From: Medicago truncatula
Lineage: Eukaryota > Streptophyta > Magnoliopsida > Fabales > Fabaceae
Direction: 5' to 3'
DNA: 64,000 nt
Assembly (NCBI RefSeq): GCF_003473485.1
Contig: NC_053045.1
Span: forward strand, 49,332,494 to 49,396,493
Both the position numbers and the translations under genes were made by a program. The notes under the pieces are model-generated. The model saw nothing but the letters and a program-made list of their open reading frames with translations. It was not told the origin of the DNA and did not search any database. Positions 1 through 12,310 of this stretch are shown here, piece after piece (position 1 is the first letter of the stretch; the number at the start of each line of letters is the position of its first letter).

Positions 1-2760
1 ATGCATGTGTTTTTCTCCAATAGTAGAACATATTTCAAAGTAATTACATCAGAATTAATAATGCAATTCTCTAATGGTCAAATAAACAATATTTTAAATC
101 TAGCTATGATTGAACTATGTAACAAACTAAATTCATTATTGATTCAGCTCTGGAACTAATCTGTAAATATTCTTGATTTCTTTCTTAAATTCTTCAATTC
201 ACAAAAAAAAAAACTCACAATAAAAATTTAAAAAGTCGAAACTAAGAGTTGGTTATAACAACAAAGAAACTCAAACGCATAAATAATGATTTCTTTCTTA
301 AATTCTTTAATTCACAACAAAAAATTCAGGTTAGAAATTTAAAAAGTCGAAACTTATAGTTGATTATAACAACAACAAAGAAAATCAAACACAAAAATAA
401 TATATATTGTCATATTAATGTATAGAAGATGTTAAATAGGTTTGAATCTAATCTCAAAAGGTAGCTCAAAGGATAAGGGGACTGAAATATATTTATACAT
501 TCAACAACCTGGGAACCTGAACAACAAAATACAAACAACTTCAAAACCAACTTCAACATCCACCCTCATATCTGGCATATAACTGAGTCCAATTCTAACA
601 TCGCAATCCTTAACCCAATATGATACCATATTAACATAGATAATCTTACATAACATTTGAAAAGGAATAAGAGAATAATCCATGGAAGTTAGAGTTTCAA
701 ACACATAACAACAAAGTATAAATGCATTGTCTTACGATAAGAATATACTCCATCTATTTTACATGAGAAGTGTTATTTGAACAACCAATTTCGTGACTAC
801 TTATTTTACAACCATAATTTACAAAGAAAAAGTAGTATTGGCACAAAAATCATAGCAATAAAGTGATAAAGAAAAAAATAATTTGAGTATGATATAGAAA
901 GTTGTTACAAAAGTTGTCATCAAATGGATGTTCAATTATCATTTCTCATTTCACATTGGTTAATGTTTAAGATTTGTGTACATATATACGTAAAAGAAGT
1001 TAATAGTGTTTGAAGATTAAAATATAACGAATTGATTATTTGGTTCTCAATTTCTTTTTTCATAAATTGTTTTAAGAATTTTTAATTAACTTAACTAAGA
1101 ATATAGTTAATTTTTTTTTATTAATTGTACATTAATCGATTTCTAAAACATCTATGGTCTTACTCATACAACCAAGTATTTCCTCTCAAAAAACAAGACC
1201 AAGTATTTTTTGCGTCATTTTGTAGAAGACAATCAAAGCATATATATTATTTTGAATCGCAGGTCCTACAGCTTTAAGGTAGGGTTGCTCTGTTTCCTTT
1301 TAGTTCCTGGTTAAATTGATATTTTCATTTAAAACAAAAATAATATTTCAATTCCTCCCCAAAACTAATAAATTTGCGGCTCAAAGCCTCCACAATTGTA
1401 GTGGACAAGGCAGCTAGCCAATGTCTGTCAATAAAAATACTAATAGCTGAATTATTATACTATACATTTCAATTTTTAGTAGATTCTTAAAAAAAAAAAA
1501 AAAGTTAGTAGATCATTAGCAAATAAAAAACTATTGCTGTATATATAGTGGCATAATCATTGCTTCTTCTTTTTTGTGTTTCAATGAAACAGCCAAAATA
1601 CTTAATAATATTAAAAAATAATTGTCCATCCATGCATAATTCAATTGACAGAGACATTGAAATATAGTAAGGTCAGAGTTTGAGTCTCATATTTCGCACT
1701 TATTTGTCTTAAATAGTGAGTTTATAGTCACTAAATTTCTTGACAAAAAATATATTGCAAAAATACTATTACAACACATAGGCATTTGATTAATGGTTTC
1801 CACTTCTTCAATTTGCGATGAATGATTTCCGTAACTAAGTTATTTGATTAATTGTTTTTTGAAATATGTAATCTATAAAAGATATATTGGAGTTCATAAA
1901 TAAAAATAAAACATAAAGTAGTAAAATACTTCCCTTCTTCACATTCTCTTGATTTATCCTATTTATTGAAAATAAAACATAAAGTTGTAAAATACTTCTA
2001 AAAACATAAATAAAAATACTAATTTATTTAATAAACCATAACAATAAAATGGGTAAATACACATCTTATCATCCTTACCCTAATGTATTTGATTGTTCCT
2101 TCCTCGCTTGACTTATATATAACTTGAAAATCTTTGAATTTGAGTGAAAACTAAAGCATATGACAAATATGTGGAAGGAAGTTGGTTTATAATAAAGATC
2201 ACATATATCACTTACTCAATAAATCTAATAAATAAATTTTTTATTTTTAATTGTGAGCGAAAGATGCACATTCTTGATTTATTTATTTATTTTTGGAATT
2301 TTAGATCCTCTTTAGTGTAACTTCTCCTGATATTGGTCTTGCCATCTTCCCATCCATTCATCTATGTTTTTTTCTCTCTCTTCTCAACCAATTTATTCTT
2401 ACTTTTTAATTTTCATTTTTTTCTCAATTGTGCACAAGAGAGATAGCAGAGTATAATTTGCAAGATACATACGATTCCCTTTTCTTGCCACGTTCGTTCA
2501 ATAGCTAATTTGAAAATATTTTGTAACTGCGCCATGCATGGTCGGTTATTCTATAGTGCACCATCATTTAATTGGAGTTAAAGACGTCCATTTATATCAA
2601 CTTATGTGTTTTTGTGTATTTTTGTATATATACTGATATAACCAACATAAGCTAAAGACTTGGCAATGTTGTGCAATTGATGAAGCATATTGTTCAATTC
2701 TCTTCTTAAAATGATTTTTAAATGAAGTGTTTAGGTCTTTTGTTTTTGGTATGCGCAATT
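1..2760. other. AT-rich intergenic sequence, no gene seen
   Basis: No open frame here has a recognisable domain, splice structure or codon bias. The sequence is AT-rich with A and T runs. It holds a tandem duplication (separate entry), a pair of imperfect ~32-bp direct repeats near 1903-1935 and 1963-2000, and a weak tRNA-SINE-like stretch near 1640-1750 with a degenerate B-box-like GAGTTTGAGTC. Confidence 0.7.
175..402. repeat. 113-bp tandem duplication
   Basis: A unit beginning GATTTCTTTCTTAAATTC starts at 175 and again at 288. Both copies continue through the same landmarks: CAATTCACAA-like A-rich tract, TTTAAAAAGTCGAAACT and TTATAACAACAA. Small substitutions and indels separate them. It is a local imperfect tandem duplication with no coding content. 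Confidence 0.8.
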
Positions 2761-2761
2761 G

Positions 2762-3100
2762 CTTTAAGGTTTTGGGTGAAAATGTTATGATCAACTCATT
2801 TATACGATTGTCCTAAGTTTAATGTAGATGATCATTCGGGCTCCTCTTGTAACTCAACATTGGTATCAGAGCCGGGGTTCTTCGATCTTCTCCTTGTGTC
2901 GAAAGTCTTCATGATAAGGTGTCTAGACGGCGTGTTCAGTTGTATACAGTTAAGAACATTACTAAGTTATAAGTCTCACATTGCTTAGAAAAGTGGTGGC
3001 CTTAAGGTTTCTGATAAAAATGTTGTGTCAAACTCACTTGGGTGGTTGCTTTGAGCCAAATGTAGATGATAGCCGGGCACCCCTCGTAACCCAATACAAG
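2762..3100 (+). mobile_element. TRIM-like short LTR element with tRNA-Met primer site
   Basis: Two related blocks run in the same orientation, about 2762-2860 and 2949-3100. Each has CTTAAGGTTT, AACTCA, AATGTAGATGAT, and CCTCGTAAC or a close variant. Immediately after the first block is TGGTATCAGAGCC (about 2862-2874), which matches the initiator tRNA-Met primer-binding site of plant LTR elements. Short direct repeats, a primer site and almost no internal region fit a terminal-repeat retrotransposon in miniature. The first repeat looks truncated at its 5' side and I could not fix a target duplication. A related pair occurs at 55451-55740. Confidence 0.5.
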
Positions 3101-4188
3101 AGGGTTGCGGAATCCTCGTCGCGTTTCTCGGTGGATCGGTGCCTTTCTAGTTCTTCTTGAATTGGACCTTTTGTTGGGACGGTTGCGGTTGTTTTTGCTT
3201 GTGTTTGTATTTTGTGTTAGGACTTGTTTATTTTGTATTAGTTTTCTTTCCTATGTGGTTTCTCTCCGTCGTTCTATGCATGGTTTTCCACCCGGCTCTT
3301 TTGGTTGTGACCTCTTTTTTTTTGGTTCTGCTTCCCTTGTAATGGGTTGAAGTACATTTTGTATTTCCTTTGTTTTTTCTTCTTCTTCTTCTTCTTATAT
3401 ATGTCATTTATCATTAAAAGAAAAAACATCTTGCAATATTTGTGTATGTACGAATATATCTTACTAGTTTTTTTTTTTTTGAAGGGAATCTTACTAGTTT
3501 TATTGAAAGTAGAAGTCTGGTAATTTGATTATCATGTGAATAACCTTGAGTTCATATTAATCGAGTGACAATTTCAATCTTCCAACATATGTTTTGAAAG
3601 TGTCAACTAAAATTCTGAACCATAAATGTCATGCTCCAAAATTCTACTTGAAGAGTTATAGGTCAACTCATATAAACGTCCGAGAATCATGTATGATCAT
3701 GAAGACATAGTCGACACAAAAGTTACGTTGATTATTATGATATATTTGAAGCCAATAATGGAATTATATAACTAATCTTTTATCGTGTTCAAGACTTGGC
3801 AATAATTTAGTCTTTACTTACTATCTTTCTGTTAGGATTAGAATTTCAAAAAGGAATGACCCAGATCGGGTTGTTCTCACCTATAGTAGTGGTCCCTAAC
3901 ACCTCAATTAATATACATAAGAGTGGTTGAGTTTGAGACAGGCTTGAAGAAGCAAACAAATGGGGTGACTTATGGATCAACCGGCATTGACTCCTTCACC
4001 ACCTTTCATTTTTTTAAAAATTGGAATAACCTAATTAGGGTGTAATTAAGTATTTTACAAACCAATTCTGAGTGAAATTGAACTTAGATTCTTTAAACAA
4101 GATTTCATATTTGAGTCTTATGAATAAAAAAAGAGAAATGTTAACTAAGCGGCATTAATTAAGGACCTTAAATAGTAACTTTTTATGA
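3101..4188. other. Intergenic, T-rich, no gene seen
   Basis: A somewhat GC-richer stretch (3100-3360) has a short open frame of hydrophobic, low-complexity composition (about 81 codons, + strand) that I do not recognise; it may be the tail of a retroelement. A TCT microsatellite lies at about 3377-3396. The remainder is AT-rich with no coding signal. Confidence 0.5.
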
Positions 4189-4193
4189 AAGTT

Positions 4194-5011
4194 TGTTGTT
4201 TTTGTAATTTGAAAATTACGACAGAGCTTTGAAACTATTACCGGGGTGAGTCACGACCAGGTCGCTTTCTTTAAGACGTTTCGCGGCACTACCTAAGTTG
4301 TGCAAGGTAGACTAGCAACCGCGCCGTCTCCAGGATAAAACAGCACAGATTCTAACTGTACGATTAAAGGCTGCACTGCCAGAAATCGCTCGAGAATAAC
4401 ACCTCAATATGGTTTCGAAAAACCACTCTAATATGGTTCGCAGACCACTCGAGAAACCAAAGAAGGAGGAAGAAAAGAACGGTTCGTCAACACAAACCGA
4501 TGGAGATGAGGGGGAGAAAACCAGAGAAGAGGATTCGATTCTCGGTTTTGGAGTGAAGAATCCCATTCCCGAGCTCTCTATTTATAGAGGGGATTTGACC
4601 TCGTTTTCTCCGCCGACCCGGTTCGCGACCCGCCAAACTTAGCCCACGACCCAGTAAACGGTAACCCACGACGCGGAAACGTGGAGCTGAAGCTTACGCA
4701 TGTGGAAAACGTGTGAGACTTGGTCCTCCGCGTGCAGGAATCTCGGAGCAGCAAATAACGCGCGCGTCTTATATATAATTTTTGGCAAGCGCTCACTCCG
4801 TTCACAAAAGTGGGTACCCCAAGGGCACACCCTTGGAAGTGATCACACATATATAAACACTACTAGAGTGTGTGATCTACCCAATGTGGGACATAAAATT
4901 TTCAATTCACACTTTACACTAGTTTTTCCATCCTTGTGTTTACATTCCAAAGGCTTCACATAACAACTAGTATACTCCAAGTTTTTGCCAATATACACTA
5001 GTGTTCCAACA
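4194..5011 (+). mobile_element. Solo LTR of an LTR retrotransposon, 818 bp
   Basis: The block begins TGTTG and ends CCAACA, the short inverted TG...CA termini of an LTR. It is bordered by a perfect 5-bp duplication, AAGTT at 4189-4193 and AAGTT at 5012-5016. The interior is clearly GC-richer than its surroundings (about 4230-4850). It holds a TATA-like CTATTTATA at 4578-4586, placed as an LTR promoter would be, which suggests + orientation. There is no primer-binding site or polypurine tract beside it and no second LTR, so this is a solo LTR left by unequal recombination. The superfamily is not certain; copia-type is likely. Open frames of 60-90 codons inside it on both strands are not genes. 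Confidence 0.85.
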
Positions 5012-5016
5012 AAGTT

Positions 5017-6990
5017 TGTGTAATTAACGCATTAGAAATTGAAAACTTTAACTTTTTTTAAATAATAATTACTTAATTTATAATTAGAATGATTAAAAAG
5101 AGTTTGGAAGCACTCGTTAACAAGACCCATAAAAAAATGTGATAGAAGGGGGGACACATGTCTATTATGGAATATGGATGATCAATTAGATTTAAAGACC
5201 GTTAACCAAAAAAAAAATATTACTTCTCCTAAAAAAAATATTAACTTAATTTGGCAATCAATTAAGGATATAATTAAAGACTGACCAGTCGAATTAAAGA
5301 AAGCCAAAACACAAGATGATAAAACATAATTTGTATGATCAAGGAGGACAATATGTTTTCTTAACCTTTTCCTTTTTTCTTTATATTTTATTTCATGTAG
5401 TTATATAAATTTTATCACCTTATTACTTTAATTGCATGGAACATGTATAAAGTTATTATTACTTTAATTCACATAAGGGGCCTGTGTCATGACATAATAA
5501 ATTGTAGTATCAATTTAGAGATTGCACGATAATCATAAGATAACTATGTATATGTAAAGATTAGTAAAAAAAGAAAAGTTAAATAAAATTTAGGAATTTT
5601 TAAAAAAATAAAATAAAGAAAGTTTAGATGAGTTGGATTTAGGCTCAACAAAGCTAAATCATCAAGATTCAAAGAACGTTAACAGAGGAATTTGTAGATT
5701 ATACATGTATATATATAAATTTCTGATGGTGCCACAATTGAGATTTTTACATCAACAATATGAATTGAACTCACGACTGAACTAACCCCTTAGCAATTGC
5801 ATAAACCTATGTTTTTTAAATTTTTGCGAATTATTAGAAGGAAAACTTTAAATCCATATTTTAAAAAGAAAGCTGCATTATTAACTTTTATTTATCGTAT
5901 TTTAAAGATTGGGGATGACAATGTAGCCGGCTGACAGAAGAGCAGATAATAATATAATGGAAATGGAAGACAAAGTCAATTTACAAAACAAAAATGCAAT
6001 CAAGGGTGGTGGAGCCAATTCAGTTCTGCGTGAGGGACCTTATGTACGTTTGATCAATAATCTAGTTATCTATCATTGTAAAGCATTTAAGGCATGTCTG
6101 TTATGTTGTATATCCATGGATACTCACACAAGTTTCTCATCAAATATTGAATAGTTGAAAGGAAAAGAGTAGAGAGTTAGTATAAATATAAAGAGTTATA
6201 TTAAGCGTATGTTTGATTCTGCATCATAATGATTAAAAGTGAGTGTTTGGATACGTTTGTGTGAAAATGAATTAAATTATAAATTTGTATGTAAAAAACA
6301 ATTTTGATTCAAAAGCAATAAATACCTGTAAAAAAGAAGTCACAAATCTTATCTTCAATTAGAATCAATTATAAAGATAAGATCGCGATTCTACGAAAAA
6401 ATAATTAAACATGTCATAATTAATTATACACCTACAAGATCAATCTTAGCAACTCTAAAAGAAGAATCATACATAGACTAGTCTTTTTTTTTGTAACAAA
6501 AAAAAAAGACTAGTCTTTTCACCTCAACAACCGTAATCTTTGTTGGTGTAGATAGTTGTGTTTTTTGAGAGTTTGCAATTTTATTTTATTTTTGCAAGAA
6601 TTTTAATTGATAGGGTTTGCAATTTTCTGTATGTAAAAATTACGCACTAAATAATAAATTTTATTCTGACTTGCTTTTTGGTTATTTTTGTTTCTCATGT
6701 GTAGACATTTTCTAGATGCTTTTCAACAACTTGAATTAGAGCAAATGTTCCGATAAAGGGAGGAATAAAAGTTGCATTGCACCATTCATTTAAATTGAGA
6801 TTAATTATCATCTTATTCGTGTATTTTCTTATATAATTTTATGGTTACATTGAAGTTATAAGTTTCTTTGTTTGTTTTATGAACCTCTCCTCATAACAAC
6901 GCACAATCCAAGATTATTTAGTCCAACAAGATCTTGATTGTTCTCTAAAAAAAAAACAAGTGAGATGAAAGAATCATAGTGGAGTATAAT
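5017..6990. other. Intergenic, no gene seen
   Basis: AT-rich sequence with no recognisable product. It contains a short inverted repeat at 6475-6516 and a fragment near 5737-5810 that resembles the reverse complement of a tRNA-derived SINE. The open frame at 5957-6154 lacks coding features. Confidence 0.6.
6475..6516. repeat. Perfect 18-bp inverted repeat (AGACTAGTC + T-run)
   Basis: AGACTAGTC followed by nine T is mirrored, after the spacer GTAAC, by an A-run followed by GACTAGTCT. It could form a hairpin. The placement within noncoding DNA gives no clue to function; it could be a slipped or microhomology-mediated insertion scar. Confidence 0.75.
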
Positions 6991-6997
6991 AAAAAAA

Positions 6998-7424
6998 TGT
7001 TAAATATGTTATTGGTCCCTATAAATATACCAACTTTTTGTTTTAGTCTCTCTAAAATTTTCCTTCAACTTTTAGTCCCTAACAAATTTTCCATCTTCAC
7101 TTTTGGTTCCTCTTTTAAAGTAAACTCATATGTAGAATTCATATTTTTGAATCAAATTTTCCAGAAAAATTCATAATATTATAAGAATCTCTTCAAAAAA
7201 AAAAAAAGAATTTTTTAACAAAACATGAATTTAATATGAATTTTTACATTATTTATGGTTAAAAATTCATTTCTGTACAATTTCATTAAAAAATACTAAA
7301 ATTTACTTTGAAGGACCAAAAGTAGTGACTCAAAATTTTATAGGGACTAAAAATTGAAGAAAAATTTTAGAGGGACTAAAACGAAAAGTTTGTATATTTA
7401 TAGGGACCAAAAACATATTTAACC
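6998..7424. mobile_element. Long-TIR MITE-like element, 427 bp
   Basis: The left end reads GTTAAATATGTTATTGGTCC and the right end, read on the other strand, GGTTAAATATGTTTTTGGTC. Both continue through matching 'CCCTATAAATATA' and 'CTTTTNGTTTTAGTC' blocks, so the two arms are inverted copies over well over 100 bp. There is no coding capacity. A half-copy of the same family occurs at 52186-52400. I cannot assign a superfamily because no clear target duplication is visible (both flanks are A-rich). Confidence 0.7.
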
Positions 7425-7565
7425 TTAAAAAAATTACAAAAAGAAACTTCTCTAGAGAAGTTGTGGGATTTGTTAAAATTCAAATTTGTGTCAACAACCA
7501 TTCAATTATTTTCGCAATTAAACTTATGAATTTACATCACATATTTAAATCTATTGTTATCTAAG

Positions 7566-8513
7566 AGCATGTTTGGCCCTCCTTATTTTCTACTTATTTT
7601 TTATTTTTAAGGAGAAGTAGGGCCAAACACAATTTTAAAAAAGCTCTTATCAAAAGAAGTCTCTTAATTGTATAGAAGAATATTATGTAGAAGTGACTTT
7701 TCAAATAAGTTGTAGAAACGAACTTTACAACAATTTACACGGAGGTTAGGCAACGGTGGTTCACCCATCGATTTCCACATGGGACACTTTTTATTTTATT
7801 TTATTATTTCTTGTGTAAATCACCCACACCAGATTCCTTTTATTTATTTTATTTTGTTGAAAGTTCTTCTTTTTTTTAACATTTTGGTTACGTTCTTTTA
7901 TTTTTTGTTTACCTACATATTTACAATATTTTTTTGTACGTAAATATATAGAGATAAAATATTAATGATAGGTAGTTTGACAGTGTTTAAAAAAAAGGTA
8001 GTTTGACAGTATATTTTTATGATAAATATAATATATAGAGATAATATAATATGATAAATAATATTTTTATAAAAATAAAAAGTCCTAAGAGTAGAAAAAC
8101 AAATGACTCACTATTGATCAAATGAATTGGTTTTTTCTTTTGAAAGGAAATGAATTGGTTAAAATACTTTTTTTTTTAACAAATGGTTAAAATACTTTTA
8201 GGATTATAATTTTATATATTTAGATTTATTTATGAATGTTGTTCTTATTTAGTATTAATTTAATTATATGTACTCAATTAAAACATTAGTTTGATATTAA
8301 GAAAATGGATTTTATTTTATTTATGATAATTTATAGTAAAATCTCAGCTCTTTTAGAAATATTTACCAAACAGTTTTTAACTTAAAAGTATTAATAAAAT
8401 TAAAAAAAAAAAACAAATAACAAACAACTTTAACTTTCACTTTTAAGTTCTAATTTTTAACTTTATTCTTAAAGTAACTTTTAGACCTCGAAAAAGTAGG
8501 CCAAACGCACCCT
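7566..8513. mobile_element. Possible hAT-like element remnant
   Basis: The left end contains GCATGTTTGGCCCTCCTTATTT and the right end, complemented, GGTGCGTTTGGCCTACTTTTT, so imperfect inverted ends frame a non-coding AT-rich interior. CTAAG flanks both sides, but an 8-bp hAT target duplication is not intact. The boundaries are approximate and the assignment is tentative. Confidence 0.35.
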
Positions 8514-9087
8514 AAGTCAAACTCTCTAATATTTTGTTAAATATTAAAATGAAGTTTATTCTCGTTGATTTATTAATTCATTAGTGTATTGAAACACAAA
8601 TGAGATTACTCGTTTATCTACATTAATATGAAATAGACTTTTTAACAGACTAACAAATTATACGACAGCTAAAAGGTCAAATCTATATAATATATCTATG
8701 AAAGGTTATAATTCAAATTTAGATATAAACTTTTTGACATACAAAACTTAATTAGGTCATATAAAGACGAACTCGGTTGAGTTTATTCCCACCTTTAGTT
8801 GTGGTCAAATGTTTTTTTTTTTACTAGCGTAAATGTGCACGGATGCTCGTTATAGCTTTAGAGGAAAAATCGGCTTCATGCGTTTCTCTATTTTTATTCT
8901 TTTTTATTTAGGAGAATGATTCCCTGTTCATAATTCCTTGACTTTCTCAAAATTAAGACATCTATCAGACTAATAATAAAATCAACTTTTGATGCATAGA
9001 ACTTCACACACCCGGTAAGCTGTCACAATAGAAAGAACTAATGTAATAATTTGATTTGATAAATAGGACTTCACGTGTTTTTACGCT

Positions 9088-9367
9088 CATTCCGTCCTAA
9101 ATTAAATGATATTTTGGTAATTTTACAGAAATTAATAATTTTCATTAATGCTATATGGGAAAGAGAAAACATAAATAATTTTATAAAATTATCTTTCATT
9201 AACGGTGCAAGAAAGATAAATTAAAGAATAGAAAAAAGTGAAAATAATAAATAGTTGAAAGTATAATCTAAAAAGTAATATTTAATGTTGCATTGATATT
9301 ATAAATCAACATATAATTTATGATAAATATTTTTGACAAAACGACATATAATTAGATATGGAGGAAA
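9088..9367. mobile_element. Degenerate Stowaway-like MITE
   Basis: It begins near ATTCCGTCCTAAATTAAATGA and ends ACGACATATAATTAGATATGGAGG. Its interior shares ordered blocks with the MITE at 25064-25341: AAATTATC(C/T)TT, AAGATAAAT and ACGACATATAATT. This is an old copy of the same CTCCCTCCGT-type family. Confidence 0.6.
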
Positions 9368-9928
9368 TAATAAATAGTTTCAGCCATTAATTTACGACCA
9401 AATAGCCCCGATTATATATATTCACAAATTTAGGATTGAATTATTATGTATCGTAAACAAAAAAATAATTTTACACACGCATGCATTTAAATGTTCAAAA
9501 CACATTAGTTGTTAAATTCATTAATCGACATAATAAAACTTTATTAAATGGATGTGTAAAATAGTGTTACATTGTTAGTGTATAGAAATTAAACTCTTAA
9601 ATCTATTAGTGAAGTATGATGAAACAAAAATTTAGAGGTTGTTTTTTCATAAATATTTGCTGATTGAATTGGATGAATTAAATTTTGTCATACAATAATG
9701 AACAATATAATATTCAAAAATCAAAAGAAACGATAAGAGAAACGACAAAATAACAAAACAGTGACGAATGGGTTGATATTAACCAGATGCAGTTTATATG
9801 GACAAGATAAGGAGCAAATTTATAAGGGTGTTCCCGGAATAGAATATTCAAACCGCAAAGATAGAATTTATCAACAAAAAAGAAAAAACCTTAAACTCAA
9901 AGAAAGAAGAATTATAAGAAAAGGAAAT

Positions 9929-10019
9929 AGGATGCTTCCTAGTAGCATCATCGTAGCGCCACAGTAGAAAGACGCACACTCACTCATTATTCATTCACAT
10001 TTCTTTTCTCTATATATAC
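9929..10019 (+). promoter_or_regulatory. ERF-A promoter core: conserved block plus TATA box
   Basis: AGGATGCTTCCTAGTAGCAT at 9929-9948 is repeated exactly upstream of the second ERF (17033-17052). Shared sequence continues to the TATA-like TATATATAC at 10011-10019, about 135 bp before the ATG. GCGCCAC follows the conserved block here (9956-9962). CTCTT repeats at 10047-10086 make up much of the 5' leader. The role as promoter is inferred from position and paralogue conservation. Confidence 0.6.
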
Positions 10020-10153
10020 CCTTTTTCTACTCAACTTAGACAAACACCATCTTCTCTTTTCTCTTCTCTTCTCTTCTCTTCTCTCTTCATAATAATTCAG
10101 CAACTTTTTACTTTTTCTAATAAAAACAATTTCAATTCAAGTAACAAATACTC

Positions 10154-11077
10154 ATGGCTAATTTTGAAGAAGCTTCAGCTCTAAAACGCATCAAAATGCA
10201 TCTTCTTGGTGAATTTTCTCCACTTCCATCTCCTATTTCAACACCTTGCTTTGATTTTGATTTTGATTTTGAATTTCAAACAATCCCAAACATATCTCAA
10301 TCTGAATCAAACTCTTCCACTTCTGATTCATCAATCTCTTTGGATCATTATTTAACTAACCTCCTTGAAACAGATACACAAATTCCTCTGTTTGAATTTG
10401 ACACAAAACCTCAATTAATGGAACATGAGAGCCCTAAAGCTCTAACATCATCTCATCATGTTAATCAACCTCAACGAACAGTAGAGAAGAAGCCTAAACT
10501 GAGCCGAAAACCATCGCTGGAAATCGCTCTACCGAAGAAGACTGAGTGGATCCAATTCGGTAAACCTGATCCAAAACCGGAGGTGGTTGTTCAGAAACCG
10601 GAAGTTGCTGAGAAACAACACTACAGAGGTGTTAGACAAAGACCATGGGGAAAATTCGCCGCGGAGATCCGTGACCCGAACAAAAGAGGTTCAAGAGTTT
10701 GGCTTGGAACCTTTGAAACTGCTATCGAAGCAGCTAAAGCCTACGATTCAGCTGCTTTCAGGCTGCGTGGCTCCAAAGCGATTCTCAACTTTCCACTTGA
10801 AGTCAACGCAGTCGCAGCATCGGCGGAAACCACCGTGGAAGGCAATAAGAAACGGTGCCGTGAAGAAGAAGAAGAAGAAGAGGAAGAGGTGGTAGAAGTA
10901 AAACCGGTGGTGAAAAAGGAAAAAATAACGGAATATGATATGAACTGTTTTAAAGAGATGCCGTTAACGCCGTCTTTTTGGACTGGTTTATGGGACGGTG
11001 ATGTCAAGGGTTTGGTCAGCGTTCCACCGCTGTCGCCGTTACCTTCCTTTTGTTTGTCACCTTTAGTTGTTGTGTGA
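10154..11077 (+). CDS. AP2/ERF transcription factor, group IXb, ERF5/ERF6-like (copy A)
   Basis: Intronless 307-residue nuclear transcription factor with one AP2/ERF DNA-binding domain at residues 156-217 ([20 protein letters not shown] onward). Ala169 and Asp174 are at the positions that mark the ERF rather than DREB subfamily, so GCC-box binding is expected. The N-terminus has a conserved [17 protein letters not shown] motif and a DFDFDFEF acidic run. Residues ~80-90 (PLFEFDTKP) and a Glu run after the AP2 domain are also acidic and could be activation regions. The C-terminus has LTPSFW and clustered Ser-Pro sites ([13 protein letters not shown]), like the MAP-kinase target region described for Arabidopsis ERF5/ERF6. 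The ATG follows a CT-rich leader and TATA box. Group IX members generally mediate ethylene, jasmonate, pathogen or stress responses; this gene's inducers are not known from sequence. A close tandem paralogue lies 6.2 kb downstream. Confidence 0.95.
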   Translation: MANFEEASALKRIKMHLLGEFSPLPSPISTPCFDFDFDFEFQTIPNISQSESNSSTSDSSISLDHYLTNLLETDTQIPLFEFDTKPQLMEHESPKALTSSHHVNQPQRTVEKKPKLSRKPSLEIALPKKTEWIQFGKPDPKPEVVVQKPEVAEKQHYRGVRQRPWGKFAAEIRDPNKRGSRVWLGTFETAIEAAKAYDSAAFRLRGSKAILNFPLEVNAVAASAETTVEGNKKRCREEEEEEEEEVVEVKPVVKKEKITEYDMNCFKEMPLTPSFWTGLWDGDVKGLVSVPPLSPLPSFCLSPLVVV

Positions 11078-11169
11078 AATTTCTATTCTAAGGTTCCTTG
11101 CATCCTGATAAATTAGAGATGTGAATTTGTACAAATTCATGAAATGATTTCATTTATTCACTAAATGTT

Positions 11170-11640
11170 TCTTTGGATATACTTGACTATTTTATATTTT
11201 TATTTTTAGATTGCTAGTATCGAAAAAGAGTTGAGACAAAGAGTTTAAATTCTAAATAAAATTGTTAGGATGCCTTTTATTAGCAAAATAATAAGTATCA
11301 GACGGAACATGCTTAAGAAAAAAGTATTAGGTAGAACAGTGTTAGACAAAACAGAATAATACAAGTTAAACATAAAATTGAATAACAAATATAGAGATTA
11401 TATTTTTATTTTTAAGAAATAAAAATGGATTTAGTGAGGAACATGGATTCATGTATTTATTCAATCCGTTGCTACGTGTTTTGTTCGGTCTCGTGATCAA
11501 TTTCTAACTCAAACACAATAAAAATTTGTCTGGTAAATCATATGTTTTTAGTCAATTAAATGCACCCTTAATGAATTGAATTTGTACAAAGCTGTGAGTA
11601 TTTTCATGAATTTTATCACAAAGTCTCTTTGTCTTAGGAT
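11170..11640. other. Intergenic, no gene seen
   Basis: AT-rich sequence downstream of ERF copy A. The 3' flank up to about 11165 still matches that of copy B (CATCCTGA, GAAATNATTTCATTTATTCA), after which the similarity ends. Confidence 0.6.
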
Positions 11641-12310
11641 TGTTGGATAAGTCTAAATGACATAATCCTAATCAAGCTAAGCTCTAAGCCTTAATCTTAT
11701 GTAACCCTAATTTCTTATCTAAATTCACCGCTTTAACATGAATCAACCATTATCAAACTGTGGAAACGAAAATGGAGGGTTTGATAATTGTTTATCCATC
11801 ATCTCAAATATCAATTCATAAAACGAAAGTGGAGCTTTGATATTCGAACAAGTGAATTTAGACAAGGATTGCAAAGGCAGCGAAATAGTCTTTGCAATCT
11901 TTGAGATATATAGTTTCGATCTTCAAGGGAACTAATAATGATCAAGTCAGCGAAATAGGTTTGGTTGTTAGAGGAACCAAAGTCTAATAGTAATCAAGTC
12001 AGCGAAATAGGCTTGGTTGCTAGAGGAACAAAAGAGAAACTGTCTTGAGAAATTAGGTCTAACATAAAGTTATAAGCTTATAGTTTGGTTTGCGAAGGAC
12101 TTGTTATTTAGATGAACCAATGATCCCAAGGCTCCTTTTATATTATTATCTTTCAATCGTTGAAAACCCCAACTTACAACTTGTTTCTCCTCTAATCACC
12201 ATCAAAGGTTAATTGAATTAAACTACTCCCTGTCGGAACGATACTCTTTTCATACTACTTCGGTAAGACTGTGCACTTGCGGTTTTATCTCATCAGAAAT
12301 CACATAAAAT
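11640..12310 (+). mobile_element. Probable Ty3/gypsy LTR or leader remnant
   Basis: The right part, CTCCCTGTCGGAACGATACT...GTGCACTTGCGG (about 12225-12285), resembles the end of plant Athila/Tat-type LTRs just before the primer site. It carries internal direct repeats built on AAGTCAGCGAAATAGG(T/C)TTGG at about 11944 and 11998. No coding region, second LTR or target duplication is visible. The family assignment rests on remembered sequence character, not a search. Confidence 0.4.

Noticed and set aside
4312..4850. Several 60-90 codon frames on both strands
   Set aside because: All fall in the GC-rich part of the solo LTR at 4194-5011. Overlapping frames on both strands indicate low stop density, not coding.
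10741..11007. Antisense frame across the ERF poly-Glu region (and its twin at 17842-18117)
   Set aside because: It is a Ser-rich shadow of GAAGAA repeats on the coding strand, duplicated only because the genes are.
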